A stretch of DNA of 64,000 nucleotides from Blautia sp. (GTDB lineage: Bacteria; Bacillota; Clostridia; Lachnospirales; Lachnospiraceae). Position numbers and translations under genes: made by a program. The stretch lies in the NCBI GenBank assembly GCA_017463155.1, contig JAFTPT010000020.1, positions 62,001 through 126,000 on the forward strand. The letters run 5' to 3'. Under the pieces are notes generated by a model, which was given only the letters and a program-made list of their open reading frames with translations, made no database searches and was not told the DNA's origin. Shown here piece by piece: positions 17,323 through 25,589 of the stretch. Position 1 is the stretch's first letter, and each line of letters begins with the position of its first letter.

Positions 17323-18204
17323 ATGAAAAGAAAAAAAGTCCAGTTTCGTATCAACATCAAAAGCAGGCATCTCTTAGTGATCATGACCCTGTTCTGTTTC
17401 AGCTGTATTGTCGCGACCTTTGCCTCCGGGGCCGGGAGCGGCGTGCTGCAGGAATCGGCAGGGCTTCTTGTGGTGCCATTCCAGACCAGCATTGCCCGGA
17501 TCGGCGATTATTTCCGTGACATGGGAAAAAGCTTCCGGGACAAGAGCGACCTGGTCAAGGAGAATGAAGACCTCAAGAACCAGCTGGAGACGCTGACGGC
17601 GGAAAACAACCGGCTGATCCTGGATCAGTCGGAGTATGAGCGCCTGCAGAAGATGTACGATCTCGATATCGAATATGAGAACTACGAGAAGGTAGCCGCC
17701 AGGATCATCTCCAAGGATCCCGGGAACTGGTATGACACCTTCATGATCAACAAGGGCTCCGCCGACGGCATCCGTGTGGACAACAACGTGATCGCCGGCA
17801 AGGGACTCGTCGGGATCGTCACGCAGGTGGGAAGCCGCTGGGCGACGGTGCGCTCCATCGTCGACGACAGCAGCCATGTCAGCGCCATGACCGTGGGAAC
17901 CCAGGACAACTGCGTGGTGGACGGTGATCTGGAGCTTCTGGACGAAGGCAAGCTCCGGTTTGAGCAGCTCTACGACCAGGACGACGTGGTGACGGTGGGA
18001 GAGCGTGTCGTCACCTCCAACATCAGCGAAAAGTTCGTTGAAGGCCTTTTCATCGGCTATATCAGTGAAGTCTACCAGGATACCAACAATCTGACCAAAA
18101 CAGGGACCATCGTGACGCCGGTCGATTTCCGGCATCTTCGCGACGTCTTTGTCATCACGACCAACAAGCAGGACCTTCTGGAGGATTCGGACAGTGAGAA
18201 GTAA
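17323..18204 (+). CDS. mreC: rod shape-determining protein MreC
   Basis: A 293-residue protein with a short basic N-terminus, one transmembrane segment (about residues 13-33), a coiled coil (about 65-105, ending in LTAENNRLILDQSEYERLQ) and an extracytoplasmic beta domain with ISKDPGNWYDTFMINKGS and GLVGIVTQVGSRWATV. MreC links MreB to the penicillin-binding proteins of the elongation machinery. AGAGGTAGATACCG precedes the ATG, and the gene lies 13 bases after the mreB-like gene and overlaps mreD by 11 bases. Confidence 0.95.
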   Translation: MKRKKVQFRINIKSRHLLVIMTLFCFSCIVATFASGAGSGVLQESAGLLVVPFQTSIARIGDYFRDMGKSFRDKSDLVKENEDLKNQLETLTAENNRLILDQSEYERLQKMYDLDIEYENYEKVAARIISKDPGNWYDTFMINKGSADGIRVDNNVIAGKGLVGIVTQVGSRWATVRSIVDDSSHVSAMTVGTQDNCVVDGDLELLDEGKLRFEQLYDQDDVVTVGERVVTSNISEKFVEGLFIGYISEVYQDTNNLTKTGTIVTPVDFRHLRDVFVITTNKQDLLEDSDSEK

Positions 18205-18721
18205 AATCGTACTGGCAGTGACGATCCTGCTGAGTTTTCTCGTGCAGAGCACACTGCTTGAAAGGATCGCCATCGGCTCCATCACGCCGAACCTGCTCCT
18301 GATCCTGAGCGCTTCGATGGGGCTGATGCGGGGGCGCAAGAGCGGTCTGTGGACCGGCTTTTTTTCAGGTCTTCTGATCGACCTGTTCTACGGGTCCCTG
18401 CTCGGCGTTTACGCGCTCATCTACATGTATGTCGGCTTTTTCAGCGGCTACGCGCACCGGATCTGCTATGACGATGATCTGAAGGTGCCGCTGTTTCTGG
18501 TCGCCGTGTCGGATCTCATCTACGGGATCGCCGTGTACGGGATCCAGTTTCTTCTCCGGGGAAGGCTCGGCTTCGGCCGTTATCTGACCAGGATCATCCT
18601 CCCGGAGATCTTTTACACGGTGTTCCTGACACTGATCGTGTACCGGATCTATTACTTTATCAATTATCATTTCATGAAGACGGCCAAAAAGGAAAGTGAA
18701 TCGATTTGGGTGCTAAAATAA
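18194..18721 (+). CDS. mreD: rod shape-determining protein MreD
   Basis: A 175-residue integral membrane protein with about five hydrophobic segments, matching MreD in size, sequence style (TPNLLLILSASMGLMRG, GLLIDLFYG) and position. The start is taken as GTG 18194, because GGAGG at 18180-18184 sits at ideal spacing and the product then begins directly with the first membrane helix. The upstream in-frame ATG at 18149 lies inside mreC. It acts in the elongation complex with MreC and RodA. Confidence 0.92.
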   Translation: MRSKIVLAVTILLSFLVQSTLLERIAIGSITPNLLLILSASMGLMRGRKSGLWTGFFSGLLIDLFYGSLLGVYALIYMYVGFFSGYAHRICYDDDLKVPLFLVAVSDLIYGIAVYGIQFLLRGRLGFGRYLTRIILPEIFYTVFLTLIVYRIYYFINYHFMKTAKKESESIWVLK

Positions 18722-21603
18722 AAGCATTTCTCCGTAAACTGCATATACAGAGAACGACGATGCTCATGCTGGTCTTCGCGATCATGGGCTACGTCCTGGT
18801 GCATCAGCTGTTTGAACTGCAGATCATCCAGGGCGAAGACTATATCCACAAGTTCCAGACCCGCACTACCAAGACCAGGGTCATCAAGAGCACACGCGGC
18901 AATATCTACGACCGGAACGGTACGATCCTGGCGTCCAACGTGCTGTCCTATTCACTGACGCTGGAGGATAACGGAAGCTATCCGTCCACCCGTGAAAAGA
19001 ACCTCACGCTGAACGGAGTCGCCTACCGTGTCCTTCAGATCCTCTCGTCAAACGGTGATTCCCTGAGCAACTCGTTCCACATCTATGTGGACGAGAATGG
19101 AGAGTACGCGTTTGACGTCGATGAAGGGTTTACGCTGAACCGTTTCCGCGCGGATATCTTCGGCTATCCGCTGATCGACGATCTGAAGGAGGACGAGAAG
19201 ACCGCTACGGCCGACGATATCGTCAGCTTCCTGTCCGGCGAAAGAGGCTTTTCGGTCGTGCTGACCGGTAATTCCGCATACACGGAGGAAGAGCTGACAA
19301 GCCACGGGCTTCCGCTGGAGCTTTCCAGACAGGAGATCCTGGACATTTCCATCATCCGCTACCAGCTCAATACCAACAGCTTCAAAAAATACATGCCGGT
19401 GACCATCGCCACCAATGTAAGCTCCAAATCCGTGGCCGCCATCATGGAGAACCAGGCTCTTCTGCAGGGGATCGACGTCGTCGAGGACTCGGTCCGCAAA
19501 TACATCGATGAGGAGAGCATGGCGCCGATCCTCGGCTACATAGGAAAAGCCTCCGCCGAGGAGCTCGCCTCCCTCCGGCAGGACAATCCGGACTACTCGA
19601 ACGACGCCATTATCGGAAAGGCCGGCATCGAGCAGTATATGGAGCTGACGCTGCAGGGCACGGACGGCCAGGAGACGGTCTCCGTCGATAATCTGGGCAA
19701 GGTGCTGAAGATCGACAAGAATACGCAGATCTCGCCGGTGGCCGGAAATGACGTATATCTCACGATCGATACGGAATGGCAGCGGGCGATCTACGAGATC
19801 CTGAAGCAGAGGGTCGCCGGGATCCTTCTTTCCAAGATCGAACCGATCAAGGTATTTGAGTATGACATCGTCAAGGACGCCGCAGCCATCAAGGTACCGA
19901 TCTACGATGTGTACAACGCGCTGGTGGAGAACAGCGTCATCGACATCACCAAATTTGAGCTGGAGGATGCCTCCAAGGTCGAAAAACAGCTCTACAAAAA
20001 GTTTACGAAAAAGCAGGAGCAGGTCTTTAAGATCGTGACGGACCGTCTGACCGGCGACAATCCGCCGGCCTTCAAGGACGAAGAGGAGGAGATCCAGGAC
20101 TACTGTACCTATATCTGTGATACGCTGCTCCGGGACACCCTCGGCATCATCTCCAAGGACGCGGTGGATACGAGCGACAGTGTCTATATCTCCTACGCGA
20201 AGGACGGCAAGATCAGCCTCAAGGAGTACCTGAACTATGCCGCCAGCCAGAACTGGATCGATATTTCCAGGACCTCTCCGGAAGGAGAGTACCTGGATTC
20301 GGAAGAGGTCTACAATGCCCTTACGGACTATGTGACCGACTATCTGAAGACGGATACGGGCTTCAGCAAGCTTCTGTACAAGTACATGCTCTTTGAAGAC
20401 ACCATCTCCGGGCAGGAGCTCTGCCTGGTGCTCTATGAGCAGGGCATCCTCTCCAAGGAGGATGACACCTACGAGTCCCTGGCCTCCGGGGCCATGGGAG
20501 CCTACGATTTTATGATCAACAAGATCTGGAATCTCGAGATCGAGCCTGCCCAGCTGGCACTGGAACCCTGTTCGGCTTCCTGTGTCATCAGCGACGTGGA
20601 CACCGGCAAGGTCATCGCGTGCGTCTCGTATCCCGGCTATGACAACAATCGTCTGACCAACAACATGGATACAAAGTACTACGCGAAGCTGGCCCTGGAC
20701 ATGTCCAGTCCCTTCTTCAACAAGGCGACGCAGCAGCAGACGGCTCCCGGCTCCACCATGAAGCTTCTGTCGACCATCGCGGGCATGATGGAGAAGGTCA
20801 TCGATGATAATACGTTCTTCAGCTGCTCCGGCTCCTTCGACTACGTCCAGCCGCCGATCAACTGCTGGAACAAGTACGGCCACGGACCGCTGGAGATCCG
20901 CGAAGCCATCCAGGAATCCTGCAACTATTTCTTCAACATGGTCGGCTTCCAGATCGGCAAGAACGGGGATAATGAATTCTCGGAGTCCCAGAGTCTTGCA
21001 AAGCTGAAGCAGTACGCGGATCTGATCGGTCTCAGCAAAAAGACCGGGATCGAGCTGACCGAAACCGCGCCCCATGTGTCGGATGCCTACGCGGTTCCGT
21101 CCTACATCGGGCAGGGCACCCACCTGTATACGACGACGCAGCTGTGCCGGTACGCGGGAACGCTTGCGAACTCCGGCTACGTCTATGAGCTGAGCCTTCT
21201 TGACAAGGTGGTCGCGCCGGACGGAGAGATCGTTCGTGAATACGATCCGGAGCTCGTCAACACGACGGACGTTCCCAAGAACGTCTGGGAGGACATCCAC
21301 GACGGTATGATCCGTGTGGTCCAGACGCACAAACAGTTCGATGATCTGGACCTGCAGGTGGCCGGAAAGACCGGTACCGCCGAGCTGGATATCTATCATC
21401 CGAACCACGGTCTGTTTATCGGCTATGCACCGGCCTACGAGCCGGAATACGCGATTTCCGTGCGTATCCCCAACGGATACTCCTCCGGAAACGCGTGCCT
21501 GGCCGCCGCGGACATTTTCAAGTATATCTTCCAGATGGTACCGGAGGAGAGCATCCTGACGGGAATCGCCTCCAGTACGACAAGTGATACTTCCAATGAC
21601 TGA
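18706..21603 (+). CDS. mrdA: penicillin-binding protein 2 (elongation transpeptidase), with large insertion
   Basis: A 965-residue class B PBP. It has one N-terminal membrane segment and a dimerisation domain with TRGNIYDRNGTILASN. The transpeptidase active-site motifs are STMK (Ser683-Lys686), SCN (Ser738-Asn740) and KTGT (Lys888). It crosslinks peptidoglycan outside the membrane with RodA. Typical PBP2 proteins have about 600-700 residues; the extra length is an insertion of roughly 235 residues (about 382-617) between TIDTEWQRAIYEIL and SCVISDVDTGKVIACV. The start is TTG 18706 with AAGGAAAG upstream, overlapping the mreD end. The divisome PBP (FtsI/SpoVD) is less likely given the neighbours. 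Confidence 0.93.
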   Translation: MGAKIKAFLRKLHIQRTTMLMLVFAIMGYVLVHQLFELQIIQGEDYIHKFQTRTTKTRVIKSTRGNIYDRNGTILASNVLSYSLTLEDNGSYPSTREKNLTLNGVAYRVLQILSSNGDSLSNSFHIYVDENGEYAFDVDEGFTLNRFRADIFGYPLIDDLKEDEKTATADDIVSFLSGERGFSVVLTGNSAYTEEELTSHGLPLELSRQEILDISIIRYQLNTNSFKKYMPVTIATNVSSKSVAAIMENQALLQGIDVVEDSVRKYIDEESMAPILGYIGKASAEELASLRQDNPDYSNDAIIGKAGIEQYMELTLQGTDGQETVSVDNLGKVLKIDKNTQISPVAGNDVYLTIDTEWQRAIYEILKQRVAGILLSKIEPIKVFEYDIVKDAAAIKVPIYDVYNALVENSVIDITKFELEDASKVEKQLYKKFTKKQEQVFKIVTDRLTGDNPPAFKDEEEEIQDYCTYICDTLLRDTLGIISKDAVDTSDSVYISYAKDGKISLKEYLNYAASQNWIDISRTSPEGEYLDSEEVYNALTDYVTDYLKTDTGFSKLLYKYMLFEDTISGQELCLVLYEQGILSKEDDTYESLASGAMGAYDFMINKIWNLEIEPAQLALEPCSASCVISDVDTGKVIACVSYPGYDNNRLTNNMDTKYYAKLALDMSSPFFNKATQQQTAPGSTMKLLSTIAGMMEKVIDDNTFFSCSGSFDYVQPPINCWNKYGHGPLEIREAIQESCNYFFNMVGFQIGKNGDNEFSESQSLAKLKQYADLIGLSKKTGIELTETAPHVSDAYAVPSYIGQGTHLYTTTQLCRYAGTLANSGYVYELSLLDKVVAPDGEIVREYDPELVNTTDVPKNVWEDIHDGMIRVVQTHKQFDDLDLQVAGKTGTAELDIYHPNHGLFIGYAPAYEPEYAISVRIPNGYSSGNACLAAADIFKYIFQMVPEESILTGIASSTTSDTSND

Positions 21604-21617
21604 TATGTGGAGATCTT

Positions 21618-22781
21618 ATGCTGAAACAATATAAACTCAGGTTCTACAATTTCAGACTGGTTTTGCTGCTCCTCGCGATCAGCGGCATCGGCATCGTCCT
21701 GGTGGGTACGGCCAAGTCTTCCCTGCAGAACAGGCAGCTGGCCGGCGTGGCGCTGGGCGTGATCATCATGGTCGTTCTTTCCCTGATCGACTATTCCTGG
21801 ATCACCAATTTCCAGTGGATCATGTACGGCTTCAACATCGTCATGCTGATGGCGGTCCGTATCTTCGGCGACAGTGCCAACGGTGCGGCCCGCTGGATCG
21901 ACCTGGGCTTTATCCGTTTCCAGCCGACCGAGCTTTCCAAGATCATCATCATCGTGTTCTTTGCCCGGTTTTTTATGGATCACGAAGACAACCTGAACAC
22001 CATACCGACGCTGTTCAGGGCGGTGGCGCTTTTGTTCGTGCCGCTGATCATGATCTACATCCAGCCGGACATGAAGAACACGATCACGATCCTTCTGCTT
22101 TTCTTTATCCTGATCTACATCGCGGGGCTTTCCTACAAGATCATCGGAGGGGCGGTGCTGATCGCCGTACCGCTTATAATCATATTCCTGTCGATCGTGG
22201 TACAGCCGGACCAGAAGCTGATCAAGGATTACCAGCGTGACAGGATCATGTCGTTTCTGTATCCCGAGAACGAGGAGTACTCGGACAATATCGAGCAGCA
22301 GAACAACTCCAAGACGGCCATCGCCTCCGGCGAGTTGGTCGGAAAGCGTATCCAGGGGAATGAGGACGTCTCCTCCGTCAACGACGGAAACTTCGTTTCG
22401 GAGAACCAGACAGACTTTATCTTTGCGGTGGCAGGAGAGGAGTTCGGCTTTATCGGCTGCTGCATTGTCGTGGGGCTTCTTCTTCTCATCTCCGTGGAAT
22501 GTGTGCTGATGAGCCGGCGGGCCAAGGACCTGTGCGGAAAGATCATCTGCTGCGGGGTGGGCAGCATCGTGGCGATCCAGAGTTTTCTGAACATCTGTGT
22601 CGCGACGGGGATCGCCCCGAACACAGGAACACCGCTTCCCTTTGTCAGCTACGGCCTGACCTCCCTGGTCAGCCTTTTCATCGGCATGGGGATGGTACTC
22701 AATGTGGGCCTGCAGAGCAGTGCCTACAATAAGGAACTCAAGCAAAAAGAACCCTATCAGAAGGAAGACGATTACCTATGA
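21618..22781 (+). CDS. rodA: RodA/FtsW-family peptidoglycan glycosyltransferase
   Basis: A 387-residue SEDS protein with about ten membrane segments. Family motifs are ARWIDLGFIRFQPTELSKI near residue 92, QPDMKNTITI, and FIFAVAGEEFGFIGC plus NTGTPLPFVSYGLTSLV near the C-terminus. It polymerises lipid II for the elongation machinery together with the PBP2 encoded 14 bases upstream. A long hydrophilic loop (about residues 195-265) separates the two halves. The stop overlaps the next start. Confidence 0.94.
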   Translation: MLKQYKLRFYNFRLVLLLLAISGIGIVLVGTAKSSLQNRQLAGVALGVIIMVVLSLIDYSWITNFQWIMYGFNIVMLMAVRIFGDSANGAARWIDLGFIRFQPTELSKIIIIVFFARFFMDHEDNLNTIPTLFRAVALLFVPLIMIYIQPDMKNTITILLLFFILIYIAGLSYKIIGGAVLIAVPLIIIFLSIVVQPDQKLIKDYQRDRIMSFLYPENEEYSDNIEQQNNSKTAIASGELVGKRIQGNEDVSSVNDGNFVSENQTDFIFAVAGEEFGFIGCCIVVGLLLLISVECVLMSRRAKDLCGKIICCGVGSIVAIQSFLNICVATGIAPNTGTPLPFVSYGLTSLVSLFIGMGMVLNVGLQSSAYNKELKQKEPYQKEDDYL

Positions 22782-23929
22782 TTGCAGCAGCCAGTGATAC
22801 CAGCGCAGGAAAAAAGCCGGGCAGTGCCTCCGCAAGAGGGCAGAACAACCCCGCCCGGCCGCAGAACACGTCTGCAAGGCCGCAGAACACCGCGGTCAGA
22901 AGCCGCTCCTACAATGCCCGTAAAAAGCGTGTCCGCCGGAGAAAGATCCTCCGCACGGTCCTGCTTCTCCTTCTTCTCGCCGTGCTTATCGCGGCAGGAG
23001 GCTTTGCCATCTATATGCTGCGGGGGCGGAACTTTACGACGCCGAATATCCCGTTCTCCCTGTCCAGAGAGTACGCCAACAGCCTTGTCAAAAAGGAAGC
23101 GCAGAAGGCGGAGGGCTTCGCGTCCGACCTCTGTGTCGTGACGAACGAGGTACCACTGGAAACGTCTACCCTGGCGGATTCGCAGGCCGGGCTTCTTCTT
23201 GATCTTGACAATCATTCGGTCATGTACGCGCAGAAGCCCTTCGAAAAGGTCTATCCCGCCAGTATCACCAAGATCGTGACGGCCATCCTCCTCCTGAAGA
23301 GCGGGAGACTGGACGAGACGGTCACGATCCAACCGGAGGACCTGATGCTCGAGGAGGGCTCCCAGGTCTGCGGCTTCTGGTCCGGCGACCAGGTGACGCT
23401 GAACCAGCTGCTCCATTGCCTTCTCGTCTACTCCGGCAATGACGCAGCCCTCGCCATCGCGAGGACCATCGGCGGCAGTACCGAGAAATTCGTGGACATG
23501 ATGAACGAGTACGTCCAGTCCATCGGCTGCACGGGCACCCACTATACGAGCCCCCACGGCCTGCAGGATGAAAACCATTACACGACGCCCTACGACATCT
23601 ATCTGATGCTCCGTGAGGCGCTCAAATATCCGCAGTTCACCGAGATCACCCAGCAGCCTTCCTACGTGTGCAACTACACCCACCAGGACGGCTCCGAGGG
23701 TGTTGTCCGGCTGGAATCCACGGACCATTACCTGACCGGCGAATCGACGCCGCCCAAGAATGTCACGGTGCTCGGCGGAAAGACCGGTTACACCAGCATC
23801 GCGGGCAACTGTCTTGCGCTGCTTTCCCAGAACGCCTTCGGGAAGCCGTTTGTGTCCGTCGTCATGGGCGCGAACACCAAGGACGTTTTGTACGCGCAGA
23901 TGAACTCACTGCTGCAGGCGATCAACTGA
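22778..23929 (+). CDS. D-alanyl-D-alanine carboxypeptidase (PBP5/DacA family), membrane-anchored
   Basis: A 383-residue S11-type peptidase that would trim the terminal D-Ala of peptidoglycan stem peptides. The catalytic motifs are SITK (in YPASITKIV), SGN (in YSGNDAALA) and KTG (in GGKTGYTSIAGN). A basic, low-complexity N-terminus of about 60 residues (near-repeats of ARPQNT) is cytoplasmic, followed by one membrane segment (about residues 65-85), so this is a signal-anchored form. It overlaps rodA by 4 bases (ATGA) and is the last gene before a terminator, so it is likely co-expressed with the elongation cluster. Confidence 0.9.
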   Translation: MIAAASDTSAGKKPGSASARGQNNPARPQNTSARPQNTAVRSRSYNARKKRVRRRKILRTVLLLLLLAVLIAAGGFAIYMLRGRNFTTPNIPFSLSREYANSLVKKEAQKAEGFASDLCVVTNEVPLETSTLADSQAGLLLDLDNHSVMYAQKPFEKVYPASITKIVTAILLLKSGRLDETVTIQPEDLMLEEGSQVCGFWSGDQVTLNQLLHCLLVYSGNDAALAIARTIGGSTEKFVDMMNEYVQSIGCTGTHYTSPHGLQDENHYTTPYDIYLMLREALKYPQFTEITQQPSYVCNYTHQDGSEGVVRLESTDHYLTGESTPPKNVTVLGGKTGYTSIAGNCLALLSQNAFGKPFVSVVMGANTKDVLYAQMNSLLQAIN

Positions 23930-23989
23930 CGCTCTGTACTGAGATCAGGCAATACAGCGAAGGGACTTCTGTAAAAAAGCTGTATATTG

Positions 23990-24033
23990 GCGGCCGGGAA
24001 TCAATCTGTTGACTCCCGGTCGCTACTTTTTTC
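23990..24033 (+). terminator. intrinsic terminator of the mre/PBP2/rodA cluster
   Basis: GCGGCCGGGAATCAA (23990-24004) pairs, with one wobble and one mismatch, with TTGACTCCCGGTCGC, leaving a TCTG loop and followed by TACTTTTTT. Confidence 0.85.
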
Positions 24034-24042
24034 GATTAGGCA

Positions 24043-24071
24043 TTGAATTATTCGCAATAATGCACTATAAT
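24043..24071 (+). promoter_or_regulatory. sigma-A-type promoter of the small P-loop gene
   Basis: TTGAAT at 24043-24048, exactly 17 bases, and a perfect TATAAT at 24066-24071, about 120 bases ahead of the gene at 24193. The intervening leader is AT-rich and shows no motif that I recognise. Confidence 0.8.
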
Positions 24072-24192
24072 TGAATCATATTAAATATGGTTTTTGTCAT
24101 TTTTAACCTATTTGATATATCCGGAATGCTTTTATCAGTGGCTGCGTTCCGGCAAAGCTCAAACTATAAACGTATCCAAGGAGGAAGATAAC

Positions 24193-24612
24193 ATGGTAGA
24201 ACTGATTGTAGGGAGGAAAGGAAAAGGCAAGACAAAAGTACTCTTGGACAAGGTCAATGCCGCCATCAAGGAAGCGAACGGCAGCATTGTCTACATTGAC
24301 AAGAGTACCAAGCATATGTACGAGCTGAACAATAAAGTCCGCCTGATCGATGCCTCCGTATATCCTCTTAAGAATGCTGATGAGTTTATCGGTTTTCTGT
24401 GTGGGATCATTTCACAGGACCATGACCTCGAAGAGATCTATCTGGACAGTTTCCTGAAGGTAGCCAAGCTGGAAGGTCTCGATGTCAGCAATGCACTTAC
24501 CCAGATCAAGGCAGTGGGAGAGAGCTTCAACGTCAAGTTCATCATCAGCATGTCCCTTGACAAGGAAGAGATCCCCGAGGCCTGCCAGGATATGATCTCC
24601 GTCGCACTTTGA
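24193..24612 (+). CDS. small P-loop NTPase-like protein of unknown function
   Basis: A 139-residue protein. ATG 24193 follows AAGGAGGAAG at good spacing; the frame is open further upstream, but that part is unlikely to be translated. The Walker A-like motif GRKGKGKTKVLLDKV lies at the N-terminus (about residues 6-20). IYLDSFLKV near residue 80 may be a Walker B strand, and KFIISMSLD near the end suggests a sensor strand, so it looks like a minimal RecA/ABC-type core. Similar clostridial proteins are sometimes labelled 'PilT-like', but there is no pilus gene here. It is a single-gene unit between its own promoter and terminator, which suggests a stand-alone role. Confidence 0.75.
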   Translation: MVELIVGRKGKGKTKVLLDKVNAAIKEANGSIVYIDKSTKHMYELNNKVRLIDASVYPLKNADEFIGFLCGIISQDHDLEEIYLDSFLKVAKLEGLDVSNALTQIKAVGESFNVKFIISMSLDKEEIPEACQDMISVAL

Positions 24613-24641
24613 TCTTACAACTGCATATATAATGAAAATAT

Positions 24642-24690
24642 GCCGCAGAACCGTTCGTATCGCCATGTACGTCTGATTCTGCGGCTTTTT
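24642..24690 (+). terminator. intrinsic terminator of the P-loop gene
   Basis: GCCGCAGAA at 24642-24650 pairs perfectly with TTCTGCGGC at 24677-24685, followed by TTTTT. Confidence 0.9.
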
Positions 24691-24793
24691 CATTTCATAA
24701 AGATTGACAGATCAAAAGTATATGATCCTCCCTGATCAGGCGAAAAGACAGCTGGATATCATTATGTGTAAGGTGCACAAAAATCGATCGCAA

Positions 24794-24843
24794 ACTTTGT
24801 TAATTAATTATCAGAATCAGTATTGACAATGAATTAACAAAGT
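24794..24843. repeat. 12-bp perfect inverted repeat over the riboswitch promoter
   Basis: ACTTTGTTAATT at 24794-24805 is the exact reverse complement of AATTAACAAAGT at 24832-24843. The right arm fills most of the -35/-10 spacer, and the -35 box itself lies between the arms. This looks like a pair of regulator half-sites. No regulator can be named from the sequence. Confidence 0.75.
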
Positions 24844-24851
24844 GCTATCAT
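24823..24851 (+). promoter_or_regulatory. promoter of the Mn2+-riboswitch operon
   Basis: TTGACA at 24823-24828, 17 bases, TATCAT at 24846-24851. Transcription would start near 24858, directly ahead of the aptamer. Confidence 0.88.
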
Positions 24852-24860
24852 ACAATCAAT

Positions 24861-24958
24861 CCAAGTAAGGGAGTAGCCAGACACCCGGAAGGGTGGATTT
24901 GAGATCGTCAGTACGATCCGATGGATCCGTATCAAATGAAATGGCAAGACTTACATTG
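24861..24958 (+). promoter_or_regulatory. Mn2+-sensing riboswitch aptamer (yybP-ykoY type)
   Basis: The leader contains the hallmark AAGGGAGTAGCC (24867-24878), ATCGTCA (24904-24910) and, at the 3' side, GGCAAGACTTAC (24943-24954), which match the conserved loop and closing segments of yybP-ykoY RNAs. Visible helices are P1 GTAAG (24865-24869) with CTTAC (24950-24954), a hairpin CACCC-GGAA-GGGTG (24882-24895), and a third helix ATTTGA (24897-24902) with TCAAAT (24932-24937) enclosing an inner hairpin. This class binds Mn2+ and usually turns genes on. Assignment is by eye against the known consensus; a covariance-model scan (Rfam RF00080) would settle it. Confidence 0.85.
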
Positions 24959-24988
24959 TGACAACGGTCATGATGTGAGTCTTTTTTT
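24946..24988 (+). terminator. riboswitch-controlled intrinsic terminator
   Basis: AAGACTTACAT (24946-24956) pairs with ATGTGAGTCTT (24973-24983) with one G-U pair, followed by a T run to 24988. Its 5' arm includes the CTTAC that closes aptamer helix P1, so ligand-stabilised P1 and the terminator exclude each other. This predicts that Mn2+ switches expression on. Confidence 0.88.
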
Positions 24989-25054
24989 GATTCATAGGAA
25001 AGCACTCCGTACTTTTCCTATGAGAGACTTACTATGATAAGGAGGTACATGAAA

Positions 25055-25282
25055 ATGACAGGAATGATCATCTTTTTGCTGCTGATGGCAGCGATCGGCT
25101 CCAGGGGTTCCTATAACGCCGGACGCCGTTCCGTCTGGGGAATGCTTCCGTTGTGCCTGCTTGGCCTGATGTTCTTCAGTCCAGTGCTGGGACTCGGCCT
25201 GATCCTCGTACGATTGGTTTTCAAGGTCCTGATCGTTTTGTTTCTGATCAGGTTCGCAGCTGCCTTCCTGGCGCGCCTTTGA
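25055..25282 (+). CDS. very small membrane protein under Mn2+ riboswitch control
   Basis: About 75 residues, almost entirely hydrophobic, with two or three probable membrane segments (MIIFLLLMAAI, WGMLPLCLLGLMFF and LGLILVRLVFKVLIVLFLI) separated by a short basic loop (GSYNAGRRS). ATG 25055 is chosen because AAGGAGGT ends 8 bases upstream; in-frame ATGs at 25034 and 25049 are less well placed. I recognise no family. It is the first gene after the riboswitch terminator and has the same direction as the next two genes, which suggests a membrane role tied to Mn2+ or to the stress signalled by Mn2+. Confidence 0.75.
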   Translation: MTGMIIFLLLMAAIGSRGSYNAGRRSVWGMLPLCLLGLMFFSPVLGLGLILVRLVFKVLIVLFLIRFAAAFLARL

Positions 25283-25336
25283 CCGGAAGGTCTGTGGGCG
25301 AAGCCGGTGGGACAGATCGGAAAGGAGGAGGGGAAG

Positions 25337-25495
25337 ATGAATCCGATCCTGGTGTTTTATCTGTTTGTTGGCGCCGTGATCCTTTGGGGACTGCTGGTTT
25401 GGCTGTTTCCGAAGATCGGCAAGTTTTTGAAAGACTATGGGAAAGAATTCTCAGATATCATGAACGAGGAGGATGACGATGATGATGGAGAATGA
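25337..25495 (+). CDS. tiny single-pass membrane protein with acidic tail
   Basis: About 52 residues: one membrane segment (ILVFYLFVGAVILWGLLVWLF), an amphipathic basic stretch (KIGKFLKDYGKEF) and a tail ending in EEDDDDDGE. ATG 25337 is chosen because AAAGGAGG sits 8 bases before it. No family is recognised. The polyacidic tail could bind divalent metal ions, which would fit control by a Mn2+ riboswitch, but this is inference. Its 3' end may overlap the next gene if the upstream start of that gene is used. Confidence 0.65.
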   Translation: MNPILVFYLFVGAVILWGLLVWLFPKIGKFLKDYGKEFSDIMNEEDDDDDGE

Positions 25496-25589
25496 TCCGA
25501 ACATGACCGAAAGAACCGAAGGTACTGTAACCGAAGCAAAAACGAACGAAACACTGCAAAAGAACAATCATTTTCAGAGGAGAAGAACC

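Noticed and set aside
19048-21408. Minus-strand open frame of 786 codons opposite the PBP2 gene
   Set aside because: It is the antisense shadow of a gene with clear active-site motifs, has no ribosome binding site and no family-like pattern. High G+C at third positions creates such long antisense frames.
21435-22745. Minus-strand open frame of 436 codons opposite rodA
   Set aside because: Rich in Asp, His and Arg in the manner of antisense translation of a membrane protein; rodA on the plus strand explains the coding pattern.
22790-22960. Basic repeat-like N-terminus of the D,D-carboxypeptidase as a separate small gene
   Set aside because: It is in frame with the membrane anchor and the catalytic domain and starts at the ATGA overlap with rodA, so it belongs to the same protein.
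24094-24192. N-terminal extension of the P-loop protein up to 24094
   Set aside because: AAGGAGGAAG sits just before ATG 24193, and the extension covers the AT-rich leader.
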